A program made the translations under genes and the position numbers. From positions 1-64,000 of the forward strand of contig NZ_JAERTY010000007.1 of NCBI RefSeq assembly GCF_016746095.1: a DNA stretch of 64,000 bases, given 5' to 3'. Shown here one piece after another: positions 1-9,502 of the stretch (position 1 is the first letter of the stretch; every line of letters starts with the position of its first letter). The notes beneath the pieces were generated by a model. The model worked only from the letters and a program-made list of their open reading frames with translations. It had not been told where the DNA came from and made no database searches. This stretch comes from Sphingobacterium faecale. Its GTDB lineage: Bacteria > Bacteroidota > Bacteroidia > Sphingobacteriales > Sphingobacteriaceae.

Positions 1-2
1 AG

Positions 3-1259
3 GACGGTGCAGACTTCATTGCTTCCATTACAGGTAAAAACGGTATAGATGGTGTTAGCCCTGAGATCGGTTCCAACGGTAACTGGTTCATCGGTAGTAA
101 AGATACGGGCATTGCAGCGCAGGGTCCACAGGGTGAAGCTGGTATAGGTGGAAAGACCTCCGCAGGAGACGGTATTTCTTTAGTAGGGACAGGAACAGCA
201 GAAGATTCTTATGTTGTATCAGTTAAATCGGGTAATCTTGAGGCAGAAGACGGAACTATCTCCGTTAAAAATGGGACGAAAGCGACTCTGTTGAATACAA
301 CTTTGAAAGTAAGCAATAACTCTATAACTACTGATCATATCCAAAATGGGACGATTCAACCTGTTGACTTGGCCTCTTCTACTGAGATCAATCAGGTATT
401 GGTTACCGATGAAAATAAAAATCCAATGTGGAAAGACCAGTCTAGCTTATCTAGAAATATCTATACACACAATGGCATATTAACAGAAAATCGTACAGTA
501 GATTTTGGTGCAAATTCGTTTTTACAGTTCAAAAAAGGAAGTCAAGCACATGATTTTACCTATGATGCAACACATACAGGAATTAATATGTATGGAGAGA
601 ATACCTCATCGATTAATTTGATTACAAACGAAAATAAAATTGATAATCAAGAGTCAAAATTGCAGATGTTGCATAATAGTACGAAGTCTGAGATCAATGC
701 AAATGCGAAATATGGTCTTTGGGTATCGGCAGGAAACCAACAGGTTATCACTTTAGGTAATCGTTATTTCGCTAACGGACAATCTAACGCAACCTATGAC
801 GAACATGTCGTAATAAAAGCAGACGGAGGGGTTCAGCTGAAGAAGATTAATACTACTCCATTCAAGGGGAGTCAAACTGACAAAATAGTCGTTGCGGACG
901 CGTCAGGTGTTTTAAAAGCATTAAAAGCAACGATGCCAAAATTCTTCTATATGCCATCGATTATTATACCGACGGATAAATCTCAAGTTCAAGCTCCAGC
1001 AGAATTCGGGGAAATAGATTTGTATGCTCTTTATGAAAAGCAGTTTCGTAATCCGATGCGATCAAATGAAAATAAGAACACAATATTGCCTGTTTTGCCT
1101 AAAGGGGAATTAGATTATTATATTACTTGGTTTGATGAAACTGTTTTTAAGACCGTGGAGGTAGATGATAAAGGTGTGATGACCTACACGATTCAACCAA
1201 ACGCAGATGTGAGTGTGGGATCATTTATGAATATTGTGTTTGCGGTTAGAGAAGATTAA
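3..1259 (+). CDS. Surface protein with collagen-like Gly-rich repeats, C-terminal part (5' partial)
   Basis: The frame is open from the first bases of the window, so the gene begins upstream; an internal ATG-like start near 291 is not the real start. About 418 residues are visible. The first 90 are Gly-rich, with a collagen-like stretch (PQGEAG) and an NGNWFIG...DTG motif of a kind I associate with large Bacteroidota cell-surface proteins. The rest is non-repetitive and probably beta-rich. The stop lies one base before the ATG of the lectin-domain gene, so the two are probably co-transcribed with the T9SS genes that follow. It is probably an exported adhesin or fibre-like protein. The function is unknown, and the signal peptide cannot be seen. 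Confidence 0.75.
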   Translation, partial: DGADFIASITGKNGIDGVSPEIGSNGNWFIGSKDTGIAAQGPQGEAGIGGKTSAGDGISLVGTGTAEDSYVVSVKSGNLEAEDGTISVKNGTKATLLNTTLKVSNNSITTDHIQNGTIQPVDLASSTEINQVLVTDENKNPMWKDQSSLSRNIYTHNGILTENRTVDFGANSFLQFKKGSQAHDFTYDATHTGINMYGENTSSINLITNENKIDNQESKLQMLHNSTKSEINANAKYGLWVSAGNQQVITLGNRYFANGQSNATYDEHVVIKADGGVQLKKINTTPFKGSQTDKIVVADASGVLKALKATMPKFFYMPSIIIPTDKSQVQAPAEFGEIDLYALYEKQFRNPMRSNENKNTILPVLPKGELDYYITWFDETVFKTVEVDDKGVMTYTIQPNADVSVGSFMNIVFAVRED

Positions 1260-1260
1260 T

Positions 1261-3756
1261 ATGAAGTTATTTCAATATATAATAGGCTCGTTAGTAAAGA
1301 AAGCTCTTTTTTTCTTAGTTATATTGTTTTCGATATTGCTTAATACAGCCCAAGCACAGTTTACTATTACAGAGAATTTCAAAGGTCAGGTGGGGGCAGA
1401 TATTATCGTGGGGGAGCATGCTTCTCTCACTTCTGGAGTCGATGATCCAATAGGTGCAGGCTGGTTAAGATTAACACCTGGTGGAATAGAAAATAGGCGG
1501 GGTTATGCATACGTCAATCGTACTTTTCCTTCTACCCTTGGAGTTATTATTGATTTCGAGTATAAACTGTGGAGAAAACTGAATAATAATGAATTTACCG
1601 CCGGTGATGGTTTTTCAATTTTTCTTTTTGACGGTCAGTATGGACCTTCTAATTTTAAACCAGGCGGTTATGGAGGTGCCTTAATCTATGCGCCGCTAGT
1701 CGGAGGAACCCCTTGGGATATTCCAGGGCTATCCGGGGGATATATTGGTTTAGGTTTTGACTCTTTTGGTAACTATGGGAATGAAGTGGAAGGACGATTC
1801 GGTAGCATAGAGCCTGATGCAACTAATGGTTCCGCCTCTTCCTATAGGCCTAACTCAATAATTTTAAGAGGTCCTACTACAACTAATAGAGAATCCAAGA
1901 TTGAGAATGGAATTCAACCTACGAATAGGTTCCTCGGTGGAAAGAAGTTAGGAACTAGATATGCTGATGCGAATAATACAAGAAACCAAACAGAGGTTCA
2001 TTATTTTCCTTTGACTCAGAAACGGCCTACTGATACCGAATTTTATAGAAGGGTGCAGATTGAGATTAGACCGGTAGTAAGTGGTAAAAGCTATCGTATT
2101 ATTGCACGTTGGGCAAAAAGTCGGACGGGACCTTTTGTTGAGCTGTTTAATAGTGTTACTAATGATGTCCCACCTGAATTACTTAAGATGGGATTTGGGG
2201 CAGCAACGGGGGGAGCACGCCAATATCATGAAATAAGAAATTTATTAGTTACTACGCCAGGTAATTTAAGGTTGACAAAGCGTGCCGATAAAGATATTTT
2301 AAGACGTGTAGACTTAGGAAGGGAGGATAATTTAGTTTCGTATACTATTGAAGTGGTCAATGACACGGAGTCTCCATTGCGAAACATCTCTTTTGTGGAT
2401 AGCCTAACTGATATTAATGGAAAGATTGTCGATAAAGAAACCTTTGAAATATTAAGTATAAAAGACCAAGGCTTTATAAGTGCCGAGTTAAAGGAGGACG
2501 TTGACAAGGTCAGCAATAAGAAGGTTAATAAGATTATAGGGAGCTTAAATTTAGCTGCGAGTTCTACTGGGATAATAACTGTTACCGGTGAACTGAAAAA
2601 GATTCCTGCAGGGAACCTTTTGGTTAATACCGCCAACGTTATGCCGACAGATATTACTGATGAGGATTTAGGAAATAATACATCCGTTGTTCAGATCCCT
2701 GTGATTGCAGAGAAAGTAGATGTGACTTTAGAAAATATTTCCCCATTAGTGTGTCTTGACGGTGTTAATGGGAATAACTTCGAACTGCAAGTTGGTAACG
2801 TTGGAAGTGAGCCTGTTGAGAAAAAAAATCGTGTAGTGGTGGTGAAAGAGATTCCGCAGGGAACGAAGTTTTTACAAAACCCTTCGGATTATGACGGCTG
2901 GGAAAGGGAAAAAATAAGCGAAAATAAATATCAATATACAGCCAAGGTCGATATAGAATCTGGGAGGATTTATGCGAAGACTATTAAGTATAAGTTGACA
3001 CCAATTAATAATACGACGACTTATACAGATGCTAGCGAAGTTTTTTATTATCGAGGTAGTACGGGGAGTAACGGCGTGAATACGATTATCGAACCTCCAG
3101 AGAATAGAGGGAATAATAAGAGTTCGATTACGATGAGACCTTTGCCTAAGAAGCCTGACGTAGTTGGAAAAGTTTATTATTGTGTTGGGGAAGTCGCAGA
3201 ACAATTGAGTGCTAAAGGCGATGAAGGAAACCGGTTACTGTGGTATTTGAATAAAGGGGGGGCGGCTGCTACAGTCGCATATACACCGAATACAAGTGTT
3301 GTTGGAACAACCACATATTATGTTACACAGAGTAACGGCATATGTGAGAGTATATCCGCGCAAATCGATGTAATTGTGTTATCTCCTCCTACTGCTGGAA
3401 CAATATCCGGTAATCAAGAAGCCTGCGCGGGTACAGCATTAGGTACTATAAGCTCAAAGCAAAATGCAACAATACCTAATTGGCCAGGAACAACTGTGCT
3501 AACTTACCGTTGGGAAAAGCTGGCGCCTATAGCTGGGTCGAGCTGGGCTACAATCCAAGGAGCTAATGCGGAAAATTATACTCCAGGAGCTGAAAATATT
3601 GTAGGTGTATGGAAATACCGTCGTGTGGCTATACCGGTATTGGCAGGGAAAGAAAGTGCTTGTCGGCCAGAAGCGATATCCAATGAGGTATCAGTCACCG
3701 TAAAGAACTGTCTTATAATAAGTAATCCAATGCTTCGTAGTAGAGCGAGGAAATAG
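1261..3756 (+). CDS. Secreted lectin-domain protein with DUF11-like and Ig-like repeats
   Basis: This is an 831-residue exported protein. The ATG at 1261 is preferred over the upstream TTG (1234) because it gives a clean signal peptide (Lys-rich start, hydrophobic FFLVILFSILL, then AQA). Residues about 50-330 resemble an L-type (legume-like) lectin fold, with DGFSIFLFDGQ and GGYIGLGFDSFGN. Residues about 340-480 resemble a DUF11-type repeat (YTIEVVNDTESPL, then a VNTANV strand). The C-terminal third has Ig-like modules with cysteines. No CHU_C sorting domain is seen; the next gene, 8 bases downstream, has one. Likely role: carbohydrate binding at the surface or in a secreted complex (inference from the domains). 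Confidence 0.8.
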   Translation: MKLFQYIIGSLVKKALFFLVILFSILLNTAQAQFTITENFKGQVGADIIVGEHASLTSGVDDPIGAGWLRLTPGGIENRRGYAYVNRTFPSTLGVIIDFEYKLWRKLNNNEFTAGDGFSIFLFDGQYGPSNFKPGGYGGALIYAPLVGGTPWDIPGLSGGYIGLGFDSFGNYGNEVEGRFGSIEPDATNGSASSYRPNSIILRGPTTTNRESKIENGIQPTNRFLGGKKLGTRYADANNTRNQTEVHYFPLTQKRPTDTEFYRRVQIEIRPVVSGKSYRIIARWAKSRTGPFVELFNSVTNDVPPELLKMGFGAATGGARQYHEIRNLLVTTPGNLRLTKRADKDILRRVDLGREDNLVSYTIEVVNDTESPLRNISFVDSLTDINGKIVDKETFEILSIKDQGFISAELKEDVDKVSNKKVNKIIGSLNLAASSTGIITVTGELKKIPAGNLLVNTANVMPTDITDEDLGNNTSVVQIPVIAEKVDVTLENISPLVCLDGVNGNNFELQVGNVGSEPVEKKNRVVVVKEIPQGTKFLQNPSDYDGWEREKISENKYQYTAKVDIESGRIYAKTIKYKLTPINNTTTYTDASEVFYYRGSTGSNGVNTIIEPPENRGNNKSSITMRPLPKKPDVVGKVYYCVGEVAEQLSAKGDEGNRLLWYLNKGGAAATVAYTPNTSVVGTTTYYVTQSNGICESISAQIDVIVLSPPTAGTISGNQEACAGTALGTISSKQNATIPNWPGTTVLTYRWEKLAPIAGSSWATIQGANAENYTPGAENIVGVWKYRRVAIPVLAGKESACRPEAISNEVSVTVKNCLIISNPMLRSRARK

Positions 3757-3764
3757 AAACTACC

Positions 3765-5342
3765 ATGAAGAAATTATTTTTTCTATATATATGTCTATTG
3801 CTTTCGTGGGGAGAGCTATACGCACAACAACAGCAAGGCGAAGGAAGCTTCCTGTCTGATAATGGCAGAAATATCCTGACCGAAAATCAATTTGACGCGA
3901 TCTACGTAGAGTCGTTATTTATAGGGCCGAATGCCGAGTGGGTGATAGATGGGCAGATCGATCTGTATGTCAAGAATATTTGGATCGCTCCTACCGCCAA
4001 AATTTCCGGATCCGGGGTGATTAATATTCATAATCCAAGTAAGAATCCATTTTACGGTAATTGGAAAAGTCAGCCAACTTATATCGACGGGAATAATGGA
4101 AATTATATTGATGTGAATATCGTATTGATGAATGAAAATGGTTTACATCTGAAGAATATTTCAGGACGTGATTATGAAGACGGTTCATACCCCACTGACG
4201 AAAAAGCTGCTGCTCTACGTTTATCTAAATCCATAGATCTACGGGTAGATGGCGCCAATGTTTTCCTAAATGGGAATGATTTTGAATTGGACGTAAATGG
4301 GCAGATTTTGGAATACAGCAGTAAACGTATTGTCGTGACCAACAATCCGGTCTCGGGACACTTGATCAAAAACTTTGGCGATCGCGTCACCGCATTTACA
4401 TTTCCAGTGGGTAAGGAAGCCAATGACTATACTCCGGCTCGTCTGACACCAAGTAGTAATAAAAGCAAGGTGTACGTGTCGGTTACCGATTACTTGGCCT
4501 CAGGTATACAGTTTACAGATGAGCTGATCGGTATGGATCGGGTCTGGAATATCTATGCCGACAAAGGGATGAAAATGGATTATACATTGATACACAACGA
4601 ATCGACCAACGGCATAGCTTATGTGGATCCAGATGCACAGATCGTTCAACATGCAGATGGTAATAATTGGATCGGTAATGTCACAGTGTTCAATAGCGAA
4701 TCTGGACCAGGTAACCCGATAGCCCAATCTATACATACACGTAAGGATATTCTGACCTATACTAAGAAAACGCTTTCGGGAGCTATGTTTACCAAGTTGA
4801 CAAATGCCCCGCCTAAAGCTATGGATGACTACGTTACGCTGATCTATGGTACAGAGAAAGAAATAAATGTTTTGGAAAATGATATTGCCGGATCATCACC
4901 AATCATCACCAATAGTGTTCAAGTTACCATACCCCCAGCCAACGGAACAGTACGTGTTATAGATGGAAAGATTATCTATACTCCAAATCCACAATTCCTA
5001 GGAGTAGATGAGTTTGAGTATAAAATTACTGATGAAAATGGATTGACATCTATCGCAAAAGTGTATGTGACTGTTGAACCTAGAGATCTGTTTATACCAA
5101 ATGTATTTACACCAAATGGAGATGGATCTAACGATAGTTTTATTATTAGAGGATCTGAAGGGTATGACCGTATTGATTTACTTATTGTCAATAGATGGGG
5201 TAATGAGGTCTACAAAAACATAAACTATAAAAACGAGTGGACCGGACAAGGGCTCAACGAGGGGACATACTTCTATATCATCACGGCGGTGAAGGGTAAT
5301 GATGTAAGGGTATTTAAAGGAAATGTTTTGATTAAGAAATAA
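3765..5342 (+). CDS. T9SS-exported protein with Ig-like and C-terminal CHU_C sorting domain
   Basis: The 525-residue protein begins with a signal peptide (MKKLFFLYICLLLSWGELYAQ). A long beta-rich region is followed by a cadherin/Ig-like module at about 350-440 (DDYVTL, INVLENDIAG, TPNPQFLGVDEFEYKI). The last 85 residues are a gliding-motility-associated C-terminal domain: IPNVFTPNGDGSNDSF, the NRWGNEVY strand, and a terminal FKGNVLIKK. That domain (CHU_C, a type-B sorting signal) is known to direct export by the type IX system. The stop overlaps the PorP/SprF ATG by one base. CHU_C proteins next to a PorP/SprF partner are typical, as with SprB and SprF. Confidence 0.88.
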   Translation: MKKLFFLYICLLLSWGELYAQQQQGEGSFLSDNGRNILTENQFDAIYVESLFIGPNAEWVIDGQIDLYVKNIWIAPTAKISGSGVINIHNPSKNPFYGNWKSQPTYIDGNNGNYIDVNIVLMNENGLHLKNISGRDYEDGSYPTDEKAAALRLSKSIDLRVDGANVFLNGNDFELDVNGQILEYSSKRIVVTNNPVSGHLIKNFGDRVTAFTFPVGKEANDYTPARLTPSSNKSKVYVSVTDYLASGIQFTDELIGMDRVWNIYADKGMKMDYTLIHNESTNGIAYVDPDAQIVQHADGNNWIGNVTVFNSESGPGNPIAQSIHTRKDILTYTKKTLSGAMFTKLTNAPPKAMDDYVTLIYGTEKEINVLENDIAGSSPIITNSVQVTIPPANGTVRVIDGKIIYTPNPQFLGVDEFEYKITDENGLTSIAKVYVTVEPRDLFIPNVFTPNGDGSNDSFIIRGSEGYDRIDLLIVNRWGNEVYKNINYKNEWTGQGLNEGTYFYIITAVKGNDVRVFKGNVLIKK

Positions 5343-6349
5343 TGAAGAAAATACTTTCAATTTTAGGATTTAATCTCGTGTGTGCCTTGCACACATTTGC
5401 CCAGCAAAACATACAATTTACACAGTATATATTTAACTCGCTCTCTGTTAATCCGGCCTATGCAGGATATAAAGAAGAGTGGTTCGGGCAGCTAGGTTTG
5501 CGTAGCCAATGGTCTGGCTGGACGGGAGCGCCAAAGACAGGTACTATCTCAATAGATGGTGTGATCGATCCTGAGAGCCGCCGACATGGGGTAGGGCTGC
5601 AGATAACGGGGGACCAGCTCGGTGCTCAAGGTGCGACAAGTATATACGCCAACTATGCTTTACGTCTTCAATTGGACCGAGCAGATGAGCATCGACTTAG
5701 CCTCGGTATTGCTGGTGGCGTGACGCAGTATAGTCTAGACGGAAACAAATTAGAGTATATAGATGATGGAGATGAGTTTATCCCGCCAGGAAAAATTTCG
5801 ACATGGAAACCCGACATCCGACTCGGTGTGTATTACAATAACAGTAAATGGTATGCCGGAGTAGCTGTTCAGGATTTATTCTCAGGCAGTAATAGTGGGG
5901 AAGATTTTCAGTTTAACCAGAACTCCCTAGAAAGTTTGTACCGCAAAGTGCACGGATACTTTATCGCAGGAGCACTTATTGAATTGGATCCTGGATTATT
6001 ACTGAGACCAAGTCTGTTAATAAAAGAAGATTTTAAAGGACCAACTTCGTTAGATTTAAATGCCATGTTTATTTTTAATGATAAGTTTTGGGTCGGAGGT
6101 GGATACCGTACACGTGCACGGATCTTTGACCGCAAGTATAATCAAGGTTCTGTCAATAAATTAAGTTCATTAAACTCACTGAGCGGGGTTGTACAGTTTT
6201 ATGTAAACCCTAAATTCCGCATAGGCTACTCTTATGATCATATGCTCAATAAATTGAGCGGGCTTCAGAATGGGACACATGAGCTGACTTTGGGAATCAC
6301 ATTCGGTGGACAATTAAGGAGACAGATACTAAGTCCGAGGTACTTTTAA
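5342..6349 (+). CDS. PorP/SprF family type IX secretion outer-membrane protein
   Basis: This 335-residue protein has a signal peptide ending near TFAQQ and the family's N-terminal hallmark (FTQYIFNSLSVNPAYAG). It continues with alternating beta strands (QLGLRSQWSGWTG, SIYANYALRL, GGGYRTR) and ends in aromatic residues (SPRYF) as outer-membrane barrels do. PorP/SprF proteins bind or export CHU_C-tagged adhesins at the outer membrane. The position directly after a CHU_C gene (one-base stop/start overlap) and before a PorE-like gene fits a dedicated secretion and anchoring partner for the preceding protein (inference). Confidence 0.93.
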   Translation: MKKILSILGFNLVCALHTFAQQNIQFTQYIFNSLSVNPAYAGYKEEWFGQLGLRSQWSGWTGAPKTGTISIDGVIDPESRRHGVGLQITGDQLGAQGATSIYANYALRLQLDRADEHRLSLGIAGGVTQYSLDGNKLEYIDDGDEFIPPGKISTWKPDIRLGVYYNNSKWYAGVAVQDLFSGSNSGEDFQFNQNSLESLYRKVHGYFIAGALIELDPGLLLRPSLLIKEDFKGPTSLDLNAMFIFNDKFWVGGGYRTRARIFDRKYNQGSVNKLSSLNSLSGVVQFYVNPKFRIGYSYDHMLNKLSGLQNGTHELTLGITFGGQLRRQILSPRYF

Positions 6350-6369
6350 GATAAAACCAATTTTAAGGT

Positions 6370-8328
6370 ATGAAACTTTTTTTTAATAAAAATGGAATGC
6401 GTTATGGTCTGTTAGGACTTGTATACCTTCTTTCCATAACCTATTCAAGTGCTCAGGAGCGTCCTGGCAGAAGATCTCTAGCAGAACAGTTGTATAACAG
6501 CATGGAATATACGCGTGCAGCTACTGCGCTGGAAAAATTAGTGGATGTCAAAAAACCTAGAGCTGTTGATCTTGAGCGCCTGGCAGACAGCTATTACTAT
6601 ATTAAGCAATATGAACTTGCGGAGAATTGGTATGCCCGGATTGTGAATCAGAAAGATGCTTCGCAGCAGGCAAGGCTCCGTTATGCTGAAGTGCTTAAAC
6701 AACAGGGAAAATATACCGAAGCGAAAGCACAATATAGCGAGTACATAAAAGCGTATGGGGAAGACGAAAACTTGCTTAAGGCTATTGTAGGAGCGGATTC
6801 GGCTGTCCTATGGATGAAAAACCCAACGAGACATCAGCTTAAAAATGAAAGTCATATAAATACCTCGCGTGCTGAGTTTAGCGTCGTTCCTACCAGTGGA
6901 GGATTTCTTTATGCAGGGGAACCTAGCAGTCTTTTGGAAAACAAAAGTGGTATGACTGGACAGGCCTATCTGAAAATATATACAGCCGAACAGCAGCAAG
7001 ACGGAACCCTTAACTATCCTAATATTCTATCGGAGTCTTTTAACAATTCGATGTACCATATTGGACCTATATCGACCAACGCAACAGAGGATGTCTTATT
7101 CGTGACCAGAACATATACTGGAAAGGATGCAGAGCAATTTAAAGCATTAGGTTCAAAATGGAAAAAACAAAATCTGGAATTAAGGATTTATAGAAAGAAT
7201 GGAGATCATTGGATAGAAGAGAATTTTCCCTACAATAATGTGAAGGAGTATTCGCTTGGTCATGCGGTGTTAAGCAAGGATGAGAAGACATTGTACTATG
7301 CATCGGATATGCCAGGGGGATTTGGAGGAGTGGATATATGGTTTAGCGAACTACAAGAGAGTGGCGAGTGGGGAGCGCCACAGAATGTGGGAAGTGTAGT
7401 GAACACTAATGGTGATGAGATGTTTCCTTCTATATTTGGAAATGCTATGTATTTCGCCAGTGATGGTCTGATAGGGATGGGGGGGCTAGATATTTTTAGG
7501 GCAGTAGGTAGTAAACGTGTTTTTTCAGAGCCTATCAACCTAGGGTATCCTATTAATTCACCATCTGACGATTTCGCCTTTGTACAGGTGTCTGAAAGCG
7601 AGCAGGGCGCATACGGATATCTTTCGTCCAATAGGACTGGAGGAGCTGGTTCTGACGATATATATGCATATACCTACCGTAAACCAAAGATTACTATTAT
7701 TCTTGAAGGTGTAACCAGAGATAAGTCAACAGGAGAGGTTTTAATCGGAACATCTGTTAGTCTGCGAGAGCTAGAAGGCCGTATCGTCGCCAAAGATATA
7801 ACAGACGGAAATGGGATGGTTCGTTTTCAGGTCGAACCGAATACAGATTTTAGAATGTTGGGAGAGAAGCAAGGATATTTATCAGACTCTCTACATATCG
7901 CAGGGATAAATGTAATACGGGATACTGTCGTGCGCTATACACTGTTATTACAACCTGTGTTTAAAAAAGGCGATAAGTTCGTTCTTGAAAACATCTATTA
8001 TGATTTTGATAAACACAATATCAGACCTGATGCCGCAAAAATATTGGACAAACTGGTTGCTACTATGCGTGACAATCCTACATTGAGAATTGAGCTATCA
8101 AGTCATACGGATAGCAGGGGGGCTGATTCTTACAATATGAAGTTATCTCAGCGCCGCGCTCAATCCGCGGTGGATTATATAGTAAACAGTGGAATCGCTC
8201 GAGATAGGTTGGTTGCCAAAGGATATGGGGAATCGCGTTTGGTTAACAAGTGTAAGAATGGTGTTCAATGTACTCCTGCAGAACATCAAGCAAATAGACG
8301 GACGGAAGTGGAGGTGTTGGATTACTAA
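6370..8328 (+). CDS. PorE-like OmpA-family protein (TPR, beta-propeller, carboxypeptidase-regulatory and OmpA domains)
   Basis: This 652-residue periplasmic or outer-membrane-associated protein shows four modules in order. There are TPR helices at about 30-140, a WD40/PD40-like propeller at about 150-455 (YYASDMPGGFGGVDIWFSE, GGAGSDDIYAYTY), and a carboxypeptidase-regulatory-like fold at about 460-540. A peptidoglycan-binding OmpA domain lies at about 545-652 (NIYYDFDKHNIRP, SSHTDSRG, NRRTEVEVL). This is the architecture described for PorE, which ties the type IX apparatus to peptidoglycan. It begins 20 bases after the PorP/SprF gene and closes the operon. A paralogue of PorE serving this adhesin locus is as likely as PorE itself. 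Confidence 0.9.
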   Translation: MKLFFNKNGMRYGLLGLVYLLSITYSSAQERPGRRSLAEQLYNSMEYTRAATALEKLVDVKKPRAVDLERLADSYYYIKQYELAENWYARIVNQKDASQQARLRYAEVLKQQGKYTEAKAQYSEYIKAYGEDENLLKAIVGADSAVLWMKNPTRHQLKNESHINTSRAEFSVVPTSGGFLYAGEPSSLLENKSGMTGQAYLKIYTAEQQQDGTLNYPNILSESFNNSMYHIGPISTNATEDVLFVTRTYTGKDAEQFKALGSKWKKQNLELRIYRKNGDHWIEENFPYNNVKEYSLGHAVLSKDEKTLYYASDMPGGFGGVDIWFSELQESGEWGAPQNVGSVVNTNGDEMFPSIFGNAMYFASDGLIGMGGLDIFRAVGSKRVFSEPINLGYPINSPSDDFAFVQVSESEQGAYGYLSSNRTGGAGSDDIYAYTYRKPKITIILEGVTRDKSTGEVLIGTSVSLRELEGRIVAKDITDGNGMVRFQVEPNTDFRMLGEKQGYLSDSLHIAGINVIRDTVVRYTLLLQPVFKKGDKFVLENIYYDFDKHNIRPDAAKILDKLVATMRDNPTLRIELSSHTDSRGADSYNMKLSQRRAQSAVDYIVNSGIARDRLVAKGYGESRLVNKCKNGVQCTPAEHQANRRTEVEVLDY

Positions 8329-8373
8329 AATCTATTGTGGACGATGGGAGTTTAGTATATATTTTAGAGTAAA

Positions 8374-8532
8374 TTGAGATACAGTAAACAGATCAAAGAA
8401 AGGGTCGTTCGTGATATTCTCGATGGAGAATTGCTAATTGACGAAGCTATGACAAAATATGGGATATTGTCTCCTATAACGATAAAAAAGTGGCTTAGAG
8501 AAGCGCTGGATGAGGTAGGGAAGGCTGTCTAA
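8374..8532 (+). CDS. Small helix-turn-helix protein or IS3-type transposase orfA remnant
   Basis: This is a 52-residue ORF with a TTG start, because an in-frame stop lies at 8365. The product (begins LRYSKQIKERVVRDIL, ends WLREALDEVGKAV) looks like the N-terminal homeodomain-like helix-turn-helix of IS3/IS911 OrfA proteins: RYS..IKERVV, a turn at KYGILS, then a TIKKWLREA recognition helix. No orfB, terminal inverted repeats or target duplication are seen. It is either a degraded insertion-sequence piece or a small DNA-binding protein retained after the T9SS operon. A strong terminator hairpin follows. Confidence 0.5.
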   Translation: MRYSKQIKERVVRDILDGELLIDEAMTKYGILSPITIKKWLREALDEVGKAV

Positions 8533-8551
8533 TTAGAGGTTCTGCTTAATA

Positions 8552-8592
8552 ATAACATATGGGGAGCCGAAACACAGCTCCTCATATGTTAT
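8552..8592 (+). terminator. Terminator-like hairpin after the T9SS operon
   Basis: Arms 8552-8567 and 8577-8592 pair over 16 bp with one G-T wobble, around a 9-base loop. There is only a weak T-run after it on the + strand. It probably ends the operon and the small HTH ORF. Confidence 0.6.
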
Positions 8593-8680
8593 CCATTCTA
8601 ATAAAAAAATGCAACTGACAATTGTCTTGTTAGGCTGCTCCGTTAAATTTTGGGCATAAAATGTTTTCAATAAAATTAGC

Positions 8681-8688
8681 TAGGTTTG
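8681..8688 (+). promoter_or_regulatory. -7 box TAGGTTTG before the RsmI-like gene
   Basis: An exact match to the Bacteroidota -7 consensus TAnnTTTG ends 4 bases before the ATG at 8693. No well-spaced -33 TTTG is evident. The spacing implies a transcript with little or no leader. Confidence 0.4.
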
Positions 8689-8692
8689 CACT

Positions 8693-9403
8693 ATGAAAAA
8701 GGGCAAGCTTTATTTAATCCCCGTTCCTTTGGCCGAAGGGGTCGAAAAGTCATCGTATACACCATTACATCGAGATGTAATAGGAAAAGTCACAGCGTAT
8801 ATTGTTGAAAATGAAAAAACAGCCCGAAAGTTTTTAAAGACAGCAGGTCTTACTGTGCCACAAAGCGAACTCATTATTCATGACTTCGGGAAGCATGCAC
8901 GCGAAAAGATGGACTATAATAAGGTGTTTGCAAGCGTACTTAAGGGAAAGGATATGGGACTGATGTCAGAAGCTGGTTGTCCTGGTGTGGCAGATCCTGG
9001 GGCAGATGTTGTAGCCGAAGCCCATCGGCGAAATATCCAGGTCGTTCCTTTAGTGGGACCCAGTTCGATACTGCTTGCGCTAATGGCGTCAGGATTTAAT
9101 GGACAGAAATTCACATTCCACGGGTATTTACCCATAGATAAAGGAGAGAGAAGCCGAAAAATAAAGGAGCTTGAAGCACAAAGTAGACGAGAGAAAATCA
9201 CCCAGATATTTATCGAGACCCCCTTTCGAAACAATCAACTGTTGGCGGAGTTGTTGAAAGTGTGTAAGCCAGAGACAAAGCTCTGTGTGGCAGCTAATCT
9301 AACGGGAGCAGACGAACTAATCGAAAGTAGAACAATAGCAGACTGGCAAGCTCATAGTTTTGATTTGCACAAGATTCCTACAATCTTTTTATTATTTGCC
9401 TAA
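8693..9403 (+). CDS. Tetrapyrrole-methylase-family SAM-dependent methyltransferase (RsmI-like)
   Basis: This 236-residue protein belongs to the family of RsmI, which 2'-O-methylates C1402 of 16S rRNA. Visible signatures are the opening LYLIPVPLAEG, the glycine loop LMSEAGCPGVADPGADVV near residues 85-102, and VPLVGPSSILLALMASG near 118-134, which form the SAM pocket. Bacteroidota often carry two RsmI homologues. The divergent opening and the short C-terminus suggest this is the second, less characterised type, so no gene symbol is given. It stands alone between a terminator and a membrane-protein gene. Confidence 0.82.
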   Translation: MKKGKLYLIPVPLAEGVEKSSYTPLHRDVIGKVTAYIVENEKTARKFLKTAGLTVPQSELIIHDFGKHAREKMDYNKVFASVLKGKDMGLMSEAGCPGVADPGADVVAEAHRRNIQVVPLVGPSSILLALMASGFNGQKFTFHGYLPIDKGERSRKIKELEAQSRREKITQIFIETPFRNNQLLAELLKVCKPETKLCVAANLTGADELIESRTIADWQAHSFDLHKIPTIFLLFA

Positions 9404-9502
9404 CTCTTTGTATTTTTAAGAATAAATTAAAAACACCTTGTCAGATTGCCTAAGGATATATTGTCGCTGGTAATGAAAGGATAGTATCTATAAAAATAAT
9501 AA

